Shown: positions 12,694 to 21,500 of the stretch, piece after piece
Layout of the letters: each line of letters opens with the position of its first letter
Numbering within the stretch: position 1 is the first letter of the stretch
Assembly: GCF_003576645.1 (NCBI RefSeq)
Contig: NC_044922.1
Location: forward strand, 15,525,457-15,589,456
Source of the DNA: Ipomoea triloba
Lineage: Eukaryota > Streptophyta > Magnoliopsida > Solanales > Convolvulaceae
Direction: 5' to 3'
DNA length: 64,000 bases
Made by a program: the position numbers and the translations under genes
The notes under the pieces: model-generated
The model's database searches: none
What the model was told of the DNA's origin: nothing
The model's input: the letters and a program-made list of their open reading frames with translations, nothing else

Positions 12694-13210
12694 TCAAAAT
12701 TGAGCAACTGCTCCATTAACAACATCCTTTTCCAGGCATTCCTTCATGGCATCTAAATGTGAAATCTGAACACTTCTTTGGATCAATTTTAGCACCTTCT
12801 CCACGGCATCATTATGTTTCACTATTGTCCTCAATGCAAGAGCCATTGCTGAATTTTCACCCGCAATCCAACTCACCTGCTTTTGAATATTATATTCACA
12901 CACAAAGCATAAAAACACCAGCATGTTCAAGAAATACCCTCCTTAGTCACATAATTTCCTCTTCCTGTACCACAATATCACTTCCAGAAGTCCCTTCATT
13001 CTCCCTTGTAGGAATAATAGGTGAATGGAATTTGCAGAATATAATATTATACGTAAATGAAATAGGTATGTTCTTACCAATTGCAAATAATGAGAATCGA
13101 CACCTATACCCTTTAAAGCCCCATCTTTCCCAAAAAGATCCCCATGAGGATAGGGATTCATTCCATTTCCTCCACTGTCCTATACGTCCGTGCCCTTCTT
13201 AAGGCTCTCA
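12694..13210 (-). pseudogene. Captured exon-like gene fragments, not recognised
   Basis: On the minus strand three exon-like pieces are bounded by plausible splice sites. One follows a TTTTTAG acceptor near 13210, reads VYESLKKGTDV, a stop, then DSGGNGMNPYPHGDLFG, and ends at a GTAAGAAC donor near 13075. A short acidic piece near 13010-12950 is read from TCCTACAAG. A third follows a CAAAAGCAG acceptor near 12880, reads VSWIAGENSAMALALRTIVK and onward, and stops at 12694. Codon use is less AT-rich than the surroundings. An in-frame stop and breaks make it a pseudogene. The fragments are sense relative to the host Helitron, as usual for Helitron gene capture. I do not recognise the parent gene. 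Confidence 0.5.
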
Positions 13211-13403
13211 TAAACTCTAAAAATGAAGTGTATAAATAGGACTCTATAGCTATACATTTTGCAAAAAATGGAATTCTTGCTTTGTTTTTGTTCAATCTTT
13301 ACGGCAAAATATTCCTTACAAAATCTAGGAATAATAGGTGAATGGAATTTGCAGGATATAATATTTTACGTGAATGAAATAGGTATGTTCTTACCGATTA
13401 TAA
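13012..13403 (+). repeat. Direct duplication of an intron segment
   Basis: About 76 bp beginning AGGAATAATAGGTGAATGGA occurs at 13012-13087 and again at 13328-13403, with a few differences. The first copy overlaps the intron between exon-like pieces; the second lies outside them. The duplication shows local rearrangement within the Helitron. Confidence 0.75.
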
Positions 13404-13640
13404 TTAATATTATTCTATCATAATAATTACCATTACCATTACCATATTACTAATAACGAATTATAATTAATATTATTCTATCATAATAATTACCTTATTA
13501 TAATTACCATTACCATTGTCATATTACTAATAACGAATTATAACCAATTATAATTAATATCATTCTATCATAATAATTACCATATTGTAATTACCATTAC
13601 CATATTACTAAACTGTCATTATGTTTGGGAGGAAAAATTT
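13404..13640 (+). repeat. Degenerate tandem repeat of TTACCATTACCATATTACTAA
   Basis: Blocks containing ATAATAATTACCAT, TACTAATAACGAATTATAA and ATTATTCTATCA recur three times with small changes. The repeat lies just inside the 5' end of the minus-strand Helitron. Confidence 0.65.
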
Positions 13641-13956
13641 TGGAGGAGGATATTACTTTTATGTATAGTATAGAGTATAGATATAGATAAGTTTGATTTC
13701 ATTAAATTTTAATTAAATTTTACCATAATTATATTTAGTAATATATCATATCTAAATTTCTTATATTAATAATATTAATCATACCATAATTATTATTCAA
13801 ATTATCAACTATACTTTATTTTAATGTAATATGAATTCTACAACTATACATTTTAAAAAAAAAATTATATGCTATAATTTTTAATTTTTTTGAAATATAT
13901 ATTTAGTATTAATATTGGACATATATTTTTGCACATCGCGCATATAAAACACTTAG

Positions 13957-14219
13957 TTCATTGAATAGGTGGTACATGTTTACTTGTGTTTGGTAAACAA
14001 CTTTTCAGCTAAGTTTTTGCTTATTTAACTAACTCTAACTATTTGATTTGATCAACCAATTAAAATGATGGGAGATTACTTTTATAAATGAAAGATGATT
14101 CTTTTAACAGAGAGTTGAATTTTCTAGCAAAAAGACGACTTCTCAATTTTGACCACATGTTTAACTAAGGGATTCAACAGAGAAGTTGGAAATAATTTTG
14201 TATTCGTTTTTTATATTTA
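13957..14219. other. Possible hAT-type MITE remnant
   Basis: Words such as TGTTTGGTAAACAACTTTTCAGCTA resemble one end of the element at 55990-56335. No opposite end or target duplication was found. There is no gene. Confidence 0.3.
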
Positions 14220-14606
14220 GGGAAAATTATGTTTTCGGTCCTGGAGTTATACTCAAGTTTTAACTCAATTTTTCAGTTATGATTGTATCTAATTTTTACC
14301 CCTTATTACAGTTATGAGCGAAGTGACGATTTTGGTTCTTAATGTTAGGTTTTCGACTTTTCGTCTCAACCTGACGAAAAATCCAAAAATCCTCTATTAT
14401 TAAAGGGGTAAAGTGGAAATTCACATGTTATTCTCCTTATGTTAACATCACTTTCACAACATTATTTTTCACTTCTCAACCTCTTATTTCAAGGTTATAG
14501 CTTAACTCCAAAATTATTCCAATAACTCTTGTATAACTTGTTAGGAATCTGAGTCTCGTACTAAGGAACATTTTTTTTTTTGAAAACCAAAAGAACAAGA
14601 TTCAAT

Positions 14607-14857
14607 TGAGTTAATACCCAATTTGGTCCCTCGATTACTATCAAAGTTGGTCAATTTAGAATTTCATAGTTAGGGACTAAATTGAGCAATTTTGATGGTC
14701 GAGAATCAATGTGGTGAAATCTTAAGAGTCGAGGAACCGTTTTAGGTAAAAGTTGTATAGTTGGAGACTAAATTGAGCAACTTTAATCTTTAATAGTCAA
14801 GAATCAAAGTTGTGAAATTCTAAAAGCGATGGATCGAACCAAATTGGGTATTAACTC
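14607..14857. mobile_element. Foldback MITE inside the LINE tail
   Basis: The ends GAGTTAATACCCAATTTGGT and its complement pair over about 50 bp. The flanks AGATTCAAT (14598-14606) and AAATTCAAT (14858-14866) match at eight of nine positions. The arms carry TTTGGTCC-like words as in the other foldback elements. The LINE 3' region is split by it. Confidence 0.75.
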
Positions 14858-14885
14858 AAATTCAATTCAGATAAGTCTAATTGGC

Positions 14886-15000
14886 TAAAGACCTTGTGGT
14901 CTAGTGGCACCCGATTTAATGTCGGAGTGGATTCGAGTCTCTATGAAAAGATACTACATTCTAACAGAGTTAGTAGTACTAAACAAAAAAATTAATTAAT
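14886..15000 (+). mobile_element. tRNA-derived SINE
   Basis: It starts AAAGACCTTGTGG. It has a box-A-like TGGTCTAGTGG and a box-B-like GATTCGAGTCTC about 35 bp later, then a tail with AGAGTTAGTAGTACTAAA and A-rich sequence. Copies of the same family lie at 33850-33956, 47185-47283 and 54072-54176 (all minus). Confidence 0.8.
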
Positions 15001-17161
15001 AAATAATTAAATAGACAACCATTCCATGCAACCTACTCTACCAACACCATCCTTTGCTAACAAATGGGCGAAAGCAAATACTATATTAATCAGCTGGTAG
15101 TTTCTTGACCTCATTTATAAATGAGGTCAAATGAGGAATTGATATGATTATTGTGCAGCCCTTAGCTTTCACCATTATCATGGCATCCATCTCTACTTAG
15201 ACCCTATCAGTATTCATACTCTTCAGCCATTTGAGTGCCTGCTAGGCCCCAAATGCTTCTACTTCATTTGGTTAGTGAATGTCACACTAGGGGATCACTT
15301 TTGCAGCCACAAACTTGCATTATGATCTCTCAAAATACATCCAAAGCCCATCTTATAATTTGAGTAGTCTAGCCAACATCTACTACATTTAACTTTTGTC
15401 ATCCCTCTGGGTTTCATCCACTTCTTAGTATTGCTAATCTTATATTCCATCTGCCCATGAACTGGTTTATTGGCTTCTACCCAACATTTAAGATTAGCTT
15501 TAGCCTCCTCCACAATGTTAGACAAGTGGTCCCTCATGTTGTTCCATAATGTCATTTCGTGTGCATTATTTCCAATCGACATTGAGGATGAGACAACAAG
15601 AATTATCATCTAGAGCATTGAAGTTTAATTTTTGACAACCCAGTCTTGGAAAGAATTATGGTGATGAACATTGACACCCCTGATATATATTGTTCCAACA
15701 CCCTCTAGACACCTTGCATGTCACAAAAATGTGTAGACAAGTCTCTGTTTCTCTAGCACACAAATGGCAAATTGGATTGACCGTCACCCTTTTAGTGAGA
15801 AGCTGATCAGCGGTGGGTAAATGGGTACATAGCGATACAGGCTTACCGTCTCCAACTCTCCACCTAAAATTATTTTTGATAATAGGTTGAGCCTCAAGAA
15901 TATTCCACCACACAAAGGAGGGGTTGCTCCCTATTTTAGCATTAAAAAATGTGACTTCTGAAAATATCTTACCTTATACATCTTCGAGACCATTGAGTCA
16001 GGATTTTGAATTAACAAGGAACATGGCAACATTAAATTCCCTAGTTTTTCTGAACCTAAGACTCAATACAAACAAGAAAACACTTGATCACTATTTCTAG
16101 ATATGTGAAACCATTATCCTAAAAGTTTCCAATTTTAATCACTTACTAAACAACAATACTAATCAAACCAAAATTTTTGAGATACAAGAAATTAAAATGT
16201 CAAATTTCTCAGGTTGCTTTTATGATAAATTCATCAAAAAAGTAACTTGAGATTTTTAGTATGTAAAAACTCTTTCATAAACTCCTCATTAGTTCAGTAA
16301 AAAATCGTATATTTTGACAACATATAAAAATTATATTATATATTATATAAATCCATCATCATGCATCCCATCGTCCATTCTCTTAAAACCAGAGTAATGA
16401 AGGAGGAACATGAGATGCAATTTTAAGAGGACAAAGGAAAGGAGGGGATGGATATATATAGTAAAATTTCCGTATGTTGTCAAGATATACGATTCTTGAC
16501 AAAGCTAATGAAGAGTTTATAAAAGAATTTTTACATACTAAAAATCCCAAGTTACTCCCTACATAATTTCTCAAAAAAAAAAAAAAAAAACAACAACAAC
16601 CTGAGAAATTTGACATTTTTTTGTATCTCAAAAGTTCGATCTGGTTTGATTACCCTTGTTATTATATACTTAGTAAGTGAAATCAGAAAGTTTTAGGATA
16701 GTGTGTTTCACATGCCCGGAAACAGTGCATGTCAAGTATTCTCTTGTTTGTATTGAGTGTCAGGTTCATTATACAAGACTCAAGTTCCTAACAAGTCATA
16801 CGCAGGTTATTGAAATGCTTTTGTAGTTGATCAACCTTGAAATAGGAGGTTGAAAAGTGAAAAATAGTATTGCGAAAGTGATTTCAATATAAGAAGGAGA
16901 ATAAAATGTGAATTTTCTACTTTTTCCCTCCAATAATAAGGGGTTTTTTTTTTTTGGGTTTTTTCTCAGGTTGTAACGAAAACCTAACGTCAGGGACTAA
17001 ACTCACTACTTCGCTCGTAATTGAGGGGTACGATAAAAAATGGATACGGTGATAACTAAGGGACTAACTCAAAGACCAAATATGTCATTTTCTCTTCTAT
17101 TTATTTAATATAAAAAATGTGTGCAATTATACACTTAAATGGTCGAGATGGAATCAATTTA

Positions 17162-17982
17162 GGCTATGTTTGGTTCGCGGAAAATATTTGATGGGAAGTG
17201 GAAGTGAAATTCCATGGAAAAGTAGTTACTAGGAAGATAGATTCTGTTGGTTGGTTGGTGGAAAATGAGTTACTGGGAATATGAATTCTATTGTTTGGTT
17301 GGGTTTAAAATGCTAAGGAATAATAGGCAAAAAGACCTATATGCCCTTATTATTATTATTATTATTAAATACCTAAAGACTTTTTTTTTTTTTGAGAAAT
17401 TAAATACCTAAAGTCTAAACCAGAAAATACACAATTCCACAACCAGTTTTTGGGCCCAATAATAATAATAAAATTATGTTTTCTTCCTTTTCACTCATTC
17501 TCCTCATCTCCTGTCAGTCCTGTGTGTGGTCAAAGCAGCAGATCTGAAACGGAGGCAGCCAGAGCCAGAGACCAGAGGGCGTCGCGGCTAGGCGGAGGCG
17601 CGACTCGCGACTGCCGGCGACTAGCGTAGGTGAGGCGGAGGCTAGGAGCAGGCGCAGATCTGAAACGAAGGCTGACTCTTGATTCTGGAATCACCAGGAG
17701 GAAGAAGAAGAAGAAACCAGAGGAAGAAGAAGAAGAAATCAGAGGAGGAGGAACAACACAGGCAAGGGTAAAATGGTCTTCCCAAATCAATTTTTCTTCC
17801 CACCCACTCCGGAAAACAAAATCCCAGCTTCTACCAAAGAATTTTTTTTCCTCAAAAATGAGGAACTCATTTTCCATTGGAAAATGGGTTCCAATGAACC
17901 AAACGCAGGAACTATGCATTTTCCATGATTTGAAGGAAGTTTCTTTCCTTGGAAGTGATTTTCCACCCAACCAAACATGCCC
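17162..17982. mobile_element. Tourist-like MITE, family A, with GC-rich insert
   Basis: The left end GGCTATGTTTGGTT and right end (complement GGGCATGTTTGGTT) are terminal inverted repeats flanked by TTA (17159-17161, 17983-17985). Subterminal regions carry GGAAAATGAG- and TTTTCCATGG-type words. Between about 17515 and 17760 lies a strikingly GC-rich stretch with CGGCGACTAG and GAGGAAGAAG repeats, unlike the rest of the element and its neighbours. It is either captured 5' exon/UTR sequence or a locally GC-rich core. Open frames on both strands through it have no recognisable domain. Confidence 0.8.
17379..17398 (-). mobile_element. Retroposon stub (20 nt)
   Basis: The 15 bp ATTAAATACCTAAAG lies directly on both sides (17364-17378, 17399-17413) of a T run ending TTGAGAA. 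It is the minus-strand poly-A tail of a LINE with essentially no body. It lies inside the family A Tourist element. Confidence 0.88.
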
Positions 17983-17985
17983 TTA

Positions 17986-20457
17986 ATATTATGCATGGAT
18001 GTTTTAGTTTTAGCACAAAGAGATTATTTGACTTCTTAAAACTCAAAGTTGTTTCCAATTTCCTTGATTATAAATTTAAGGAAATTGATCCTTTAGAATG
18101 AGGGGTGTTTAGACCTGGTTACTTTCAGTAGTTGGCTTGTGTGTTTTCATTAACCCTCTTATTTGTTTTTTGTTTTTGTTTTTTTTTTTTGTAGTGTGTT
18201 TATAAATAAATAAGGGAGAATTAGCCAACTACCATGTAGTGTAATGACATCCCCATTACCCTCTAATAAGTGCTTATTTGTCTATATTTTTCTCCCTTTA
18301 TCACTAAGCCATTTTGTTTATAGATAGGCATTGGAATCAAATAGAGCGTTTCGGATGCATTTAGAGTCATTAAGAGCCAAATATGAAGTTAAGGAAATGG
18401 ATGCAACACTTCCAAGGGAGCCTAAGAGTGGTGTTTTCAATGGTCTTGGTTATTTGGGCAAACCAAAACAAAAGAGATTTCAATGGTCTTGGTCATTTAG
18501 GCAAATCAAAACGAAAGAGAAGCAAAAGATTAAGACATTGCAATTCTCGCACGACACGTCGACGTCTTAGTATTTGGACCATATTTCAAACTAGGAATGT
18601 TCAAATAAAGTGATTTTTGCTCTATTAGAAAGAAGACTTGAAAGGCTACAACTTTGTTGAAGATCACAAAGGCCAATGAAATGGTTTTAGGGGTGAAAAA
18701 TAGCCTAGATAAGAGGCACGCAGGCCCCAATTTTAATTAATCACCAAAAACAGTGCAAAACCCAAAATAAATCACATTCATTTAATGGGTCCTAAGTCCA
18801 TGACCAAATCAACATACTAGACAATCCATAAATAGCATAAAATAAGCAATACTCTAATTAATTTATGGCTTTATACGATATAATCCAATTATACCATAAA
18901 AACTTAGGTCAATCTAAAATAAATTTTATATAAAAACAAATTTACATATAACAAATCAAAACTTTCCATTAATTAATCAATTTCATATCAAAATCAAATT
19001 TGTATGAAATCAATCAATTACTATTATAATTTTATTTTAAATTAAACATTTTAATCTAAAATATTATAATCATGGAGAATATTATAATCATGGCATTCAA
19101 TAATCACATAAAGAATCACTATTTAAGGAGAAAAATAAATATTTCAATATTATAATAATATAATTATTACTACCATAATAATCATATTTTAAATGATAAC
19201 AATAATAAATTATTATCTAATCTTCCAAAATATTAATTTTTCAAATATAGAAAATAATCATATATTATGATAATAATAATTAATACTACCAAAAATATCT
19301 CATATTTAATTAGTAGTAATTAATTTCCAATTATCAATATAAAATATTTTTAAATATGATAACAATTAATACCACCTAAAATATTTAATATTTTATTTGG
19401 TAATATAATTGCATTTATCATATATTATATTTTTCAAAATATGATAACAATTAATGTCACGAAAATATCTTATATTTTCTTTGGTAACAAAAGTTCTATT
19501 AACATGATGCAAAATTTAACAAGGAATACAAAAATTTAAAACACATGCAAATAATATTTTTCATCTTGAGTAATTAACATAAGTGAATAAACTCTAACCT
19601 TGCACCACCTAACAAAAAGTGCCCTTTCTCTTATCTCAGGCACACTATCCCCATCATCACATCAACTTGAGAAATGATAAGCATGTTCAAAGAAAGTAAA
19701 ATTTTCATCACATTTTTTGAGTCTATTCGAAAAAGTAGATAATAAAAAGAAAAACAGCTTGGACTTACATACTTTTTTCTTTTTGGTGCCGATGAAAACA
19801 CACACATATATATACATATATATATATATATTACTCAATGGTGTATATTGGTTCCGCTCCCATGTTATTGCAACCACACAGGAAATGGAAATGACATTAT
19901 AAATACTATTTGCGACGGGCTTGACCAAGAGAGTGATAACAAAAATTAAACTTGTAATCTGTAAGTACGAAAATCATGCTTCACTCACTTAGTCCCTTTT
20001 GAGACTTCTAAGTTTTAACCTTTTTTTTTTTATCAATTACTCGGTAGAATGTGTTGCGTTAGTAAAAAGGTTAATAAATAAATAATAAGAATACAAGTAT
20101 GTGTGGTTTGGTGATGCTATGATAATAATTTGTGTGGTGGCCTAATGTTTTGTATTGCATGTATACAGGCAATGCAGTTGTAGTGTGAACATTCCTTTTA
20201 TTTTGCTTATGCCAAATCTACACGGAATACTGAAATAGGCAATGCGATTTTATAGCAAAGGCCATCATCACTTGGTTGAAACCTAGCCATGATACTTTTT
20301 TGTTATTTGCGATCGCTCCACTTAACTTGCTTAGGTGATTTGCGATCGCTCCAGAAATATAGGGTGAAGAGGGAAACTGCAGCAATTATTGAATGCAGGG
20401 TTATGAAAATTTTAGTTAAAATGGCAATTCAGTGGTTATTTTGGGGTACAAATATAT
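17986..20457. other. AT-rich intergenic DNA
   Basis: No supported gene. An open frame at 18331-18570 with two near-identical stretches (FNGLGYLGKPKQKRF and a second copy in shifted frame) reflects a local duplication of about 45 bp (18440-18510). 18740-19560 is extremely AT-rich. (TA)n lies near 19803-19832. At 20305-20352 the 16 bp ATTTGCGATCGCTCCA occurs twice, 33 bp apart; it may be the 5' UTR of the following LINE. Confidence 0.5.
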
Positions 20458-21500
20458 ATGGAATCTAATTTTGATTTAAGTCGGGTTGAAGTATGTTTAA
20501 GTTCTTTAGAGGAGATGAAGTGGGGTACTGTGCAGTAGGGCGGCTAATCACTAACAAGAACGTGAAGTTTCTATTCTTCCAGGATACGATGGCATCGATA
20601 TGGCAACCAGCGATAGGGGTGACTATGCGACAACTACAGTCAAAGCGCTATTTGATTCGGTTTTATCATGAGGCCGATCTGAACCGCATTATGAACGAGG
20701 GGCCTTGGACGTACGAGCAGGGCTTACTGGTCATGCACCGTTTACTTCCAAACGAGGATCCGGAGATTGTTGAGCTTAATCACACTGAGTTTTGGATACA
20801 AATACATAACCTCCCACCGGGCTTTCGATCTGATGTGGTTGTTAAAGCTATTGGATCTTTTCTGGGAACTTGGATCAAGAATGACGAAAGAAACTTTGAT
20901 GGGTCTATGCGACTGTTCTTTCGAGTCCGTGTGCTGATCGACGTGACTAAGCCCTTGAAGAAACATATGAAGCTGAAAAGGGATGATGGCGCATGGTCTG
21001 TGGTGGATTTCCGATTTGAACGCTTGCCCACCTTCTGTTTTTTGTGTGGGATCATTGGACACGGCGATAAAGTATGTATAAAGGCCTTGCACGGTGTGGA
21101 TCCAACTGTTGAGAAACCTTTTGGTGCATATATGCGAGCTGGGGTGCGAAGAGTCATGCCAACAGCGGGCCAACGGTGGGTTGCCCCAGAATCCAACGTT
21201 GAGCGTCAGAACTGGAAGTATCCTAATGCGGAAATCGTTGAGAGTAACGCCAACACTATGCCTAATCAGAAGGGGAAGGAACTGCAGTCTGACCTTCCAT
21301 TGGTAGTGGTTGGTGCTACTGTCCAGACTGATGAAGGAGCAGGAATCTCTGGGATTGTGATGAATGAGCAGAAAAGGAAGAGAACAGAAGGGGATGTAGA
21401 AGGAAGTAATAGAGCTACTATTGATATGGATGTTGAAATTGTGGTTCCAAAAAACGGATTGGTGGCGAGTCTTGCGGAGCAAGCCCGCCTAGAGTTATGA
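20458..21500 (+). pseudogene. LINE ORF1: DUF4283 / zinc-knuckle protein
   Basis: The probable start is ATG 20458 (MESNFDLSRVEVCLSSLEE), but a one-base lesion near 20500-20515 shifts the frame. After it the reading continues as GYCAVGRLITNKNVKFLFF through a DUF4283-like RNA-binding domain (IWQPAIGV, RFYHEADLNRIMNEGPWTY, WIQIHNLPPGF) to a CCHC zinc knuckle CFLCGIIGHGDKVC near codon 190 of the long frame beginning 20493. A variable tail follows. The stop overlaps the ORF2 start as ATGA (21497-21500), a translational-coupling arrangement seen in plant LINEs. Known role of the family: an RNA-binding chaperone packaging LINE RNA. Confidence 0.88.

Larger units (their letters stand above)
5825..13687 (-). 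mobile_element. Helitron (7.9 kb, minus strand)
   Basis: Read on the minus strand, the element begins TCTATATCTATACTCTATAC at 13687 and ends at 5825 with a hairpin (CCGTGC-loop-GCACGG, 5838-5852), a short spacer and CTAG. The host A at 5824 and T at 13688 give the A|T insertion typical of Helitrons. Joining 5824 to 13688 restores a sequence that matches the uninterrupted relative at about 35718-35745. No intact Rep/helicase is visible, so it is non-autonomous or a composite of several insertions. It carries foldback MITEs (6328-6928, 9504-9804), a Tourist MITE (8806-9385), another Helitron (10732-11574), duplicated AT-rich blocks and minus-strand exon-like fragments (12694-13210). Confidence 0.75.
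2738..13956 (+). mobile_element. Small Helitron-like element, twice interrupted
   Basis: The element starts with TCTAAAAACATAATA after an A. It is interrupted by a CACTA element at 2754-5596, continues 5597-5824, is interrupted again by a minus-strand Helitron (5825-13687), and resumes 13688-13956. There it ends with the phrase ATATTGG, a short GC-rich hairpin (GCACATCGCGC) and an ACTTAGT terminus resembling the CTRR-T end of Helitrons. Without the inserts it is about 510 bp. Relatives at 10732-11574 (minus), 35630-35880 and 58607-58936 share the body and provide uninterrupted versions. It is non-autonomous: no Rep/helicase is seen. The internal junctions are strongly supported; the exact outer ends are less certain. 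Confidence 0.7.
14572..16016 (-). pseudogene. 5'-truncated L1-type LINE fragment
   Basis: AAGGAACAT occurs at 14563-14571 and 16017-16025. The insert begins (plus strand) with a T run, i.e. the poly-A tail of a minus-strand element, so this is a target-primed insertion. Minus-strand translation gives first a zf-RVT-like piece (15913-15656, with LPTADQLLTKR and a CHLC...CLHIF zinc-binding pattern), then an RNase H/RVT_3-like piece (about 15609-15156, with GFGCILRD). Frames are broken and the endonuclease and RT are missing. It is a dead 3' fragment of the same class as the LINE at 20-25 kb. Confidence 0.85.
14220..17094. mobile_element. Long-TIR Mutator-like element, interrupted
   Basis: Two long inverted arms pair. 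14220-14560 pairs with about 16755-17094, and 16050-16380 pairs with about 16440-16755, so the original was a foldback of roughly 1.4 kb. The flanks TTATATTTA (14211-14219) and TTCTATTTA (17095-17103) differ at one of nine positions, a Mutator-type duplication. A truncated LINE (14572-16016) interrupts the left arm. A long poly-A (16571-16590) is present only in the right arm. There is no transposase. Confidence 0.85.

Noticed and set aside
13641..13687. Independent (TATAG)n microsatellite
   Set aside because: It is better explained as the 5' terminus of the minus-strand Helitron, because joining 5824 to 13688 restores a known relative.
14886..14960. A tRNA gene
   Set aside because: Box A and box B are present but there is no acceptor stem or anticodon arm that folds, and copies elsewhere share an unrelated tail. 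It is a SINE.
17530..17986. Protein-coding genes on either strand (146 and 118 codons)
   Set aside because: Both run through the TIR of a Tourist element and the GC-rich core without a recognised domain. Overlap on opposite strands reflects composition.
20742..21482. 246-codon minus-strand frame opposite LINE ORF1
   Set aside because: It is a shadow of the GC-rich ORF1; the sense strand carries DUF4283 and zinc-knuckle motifs.
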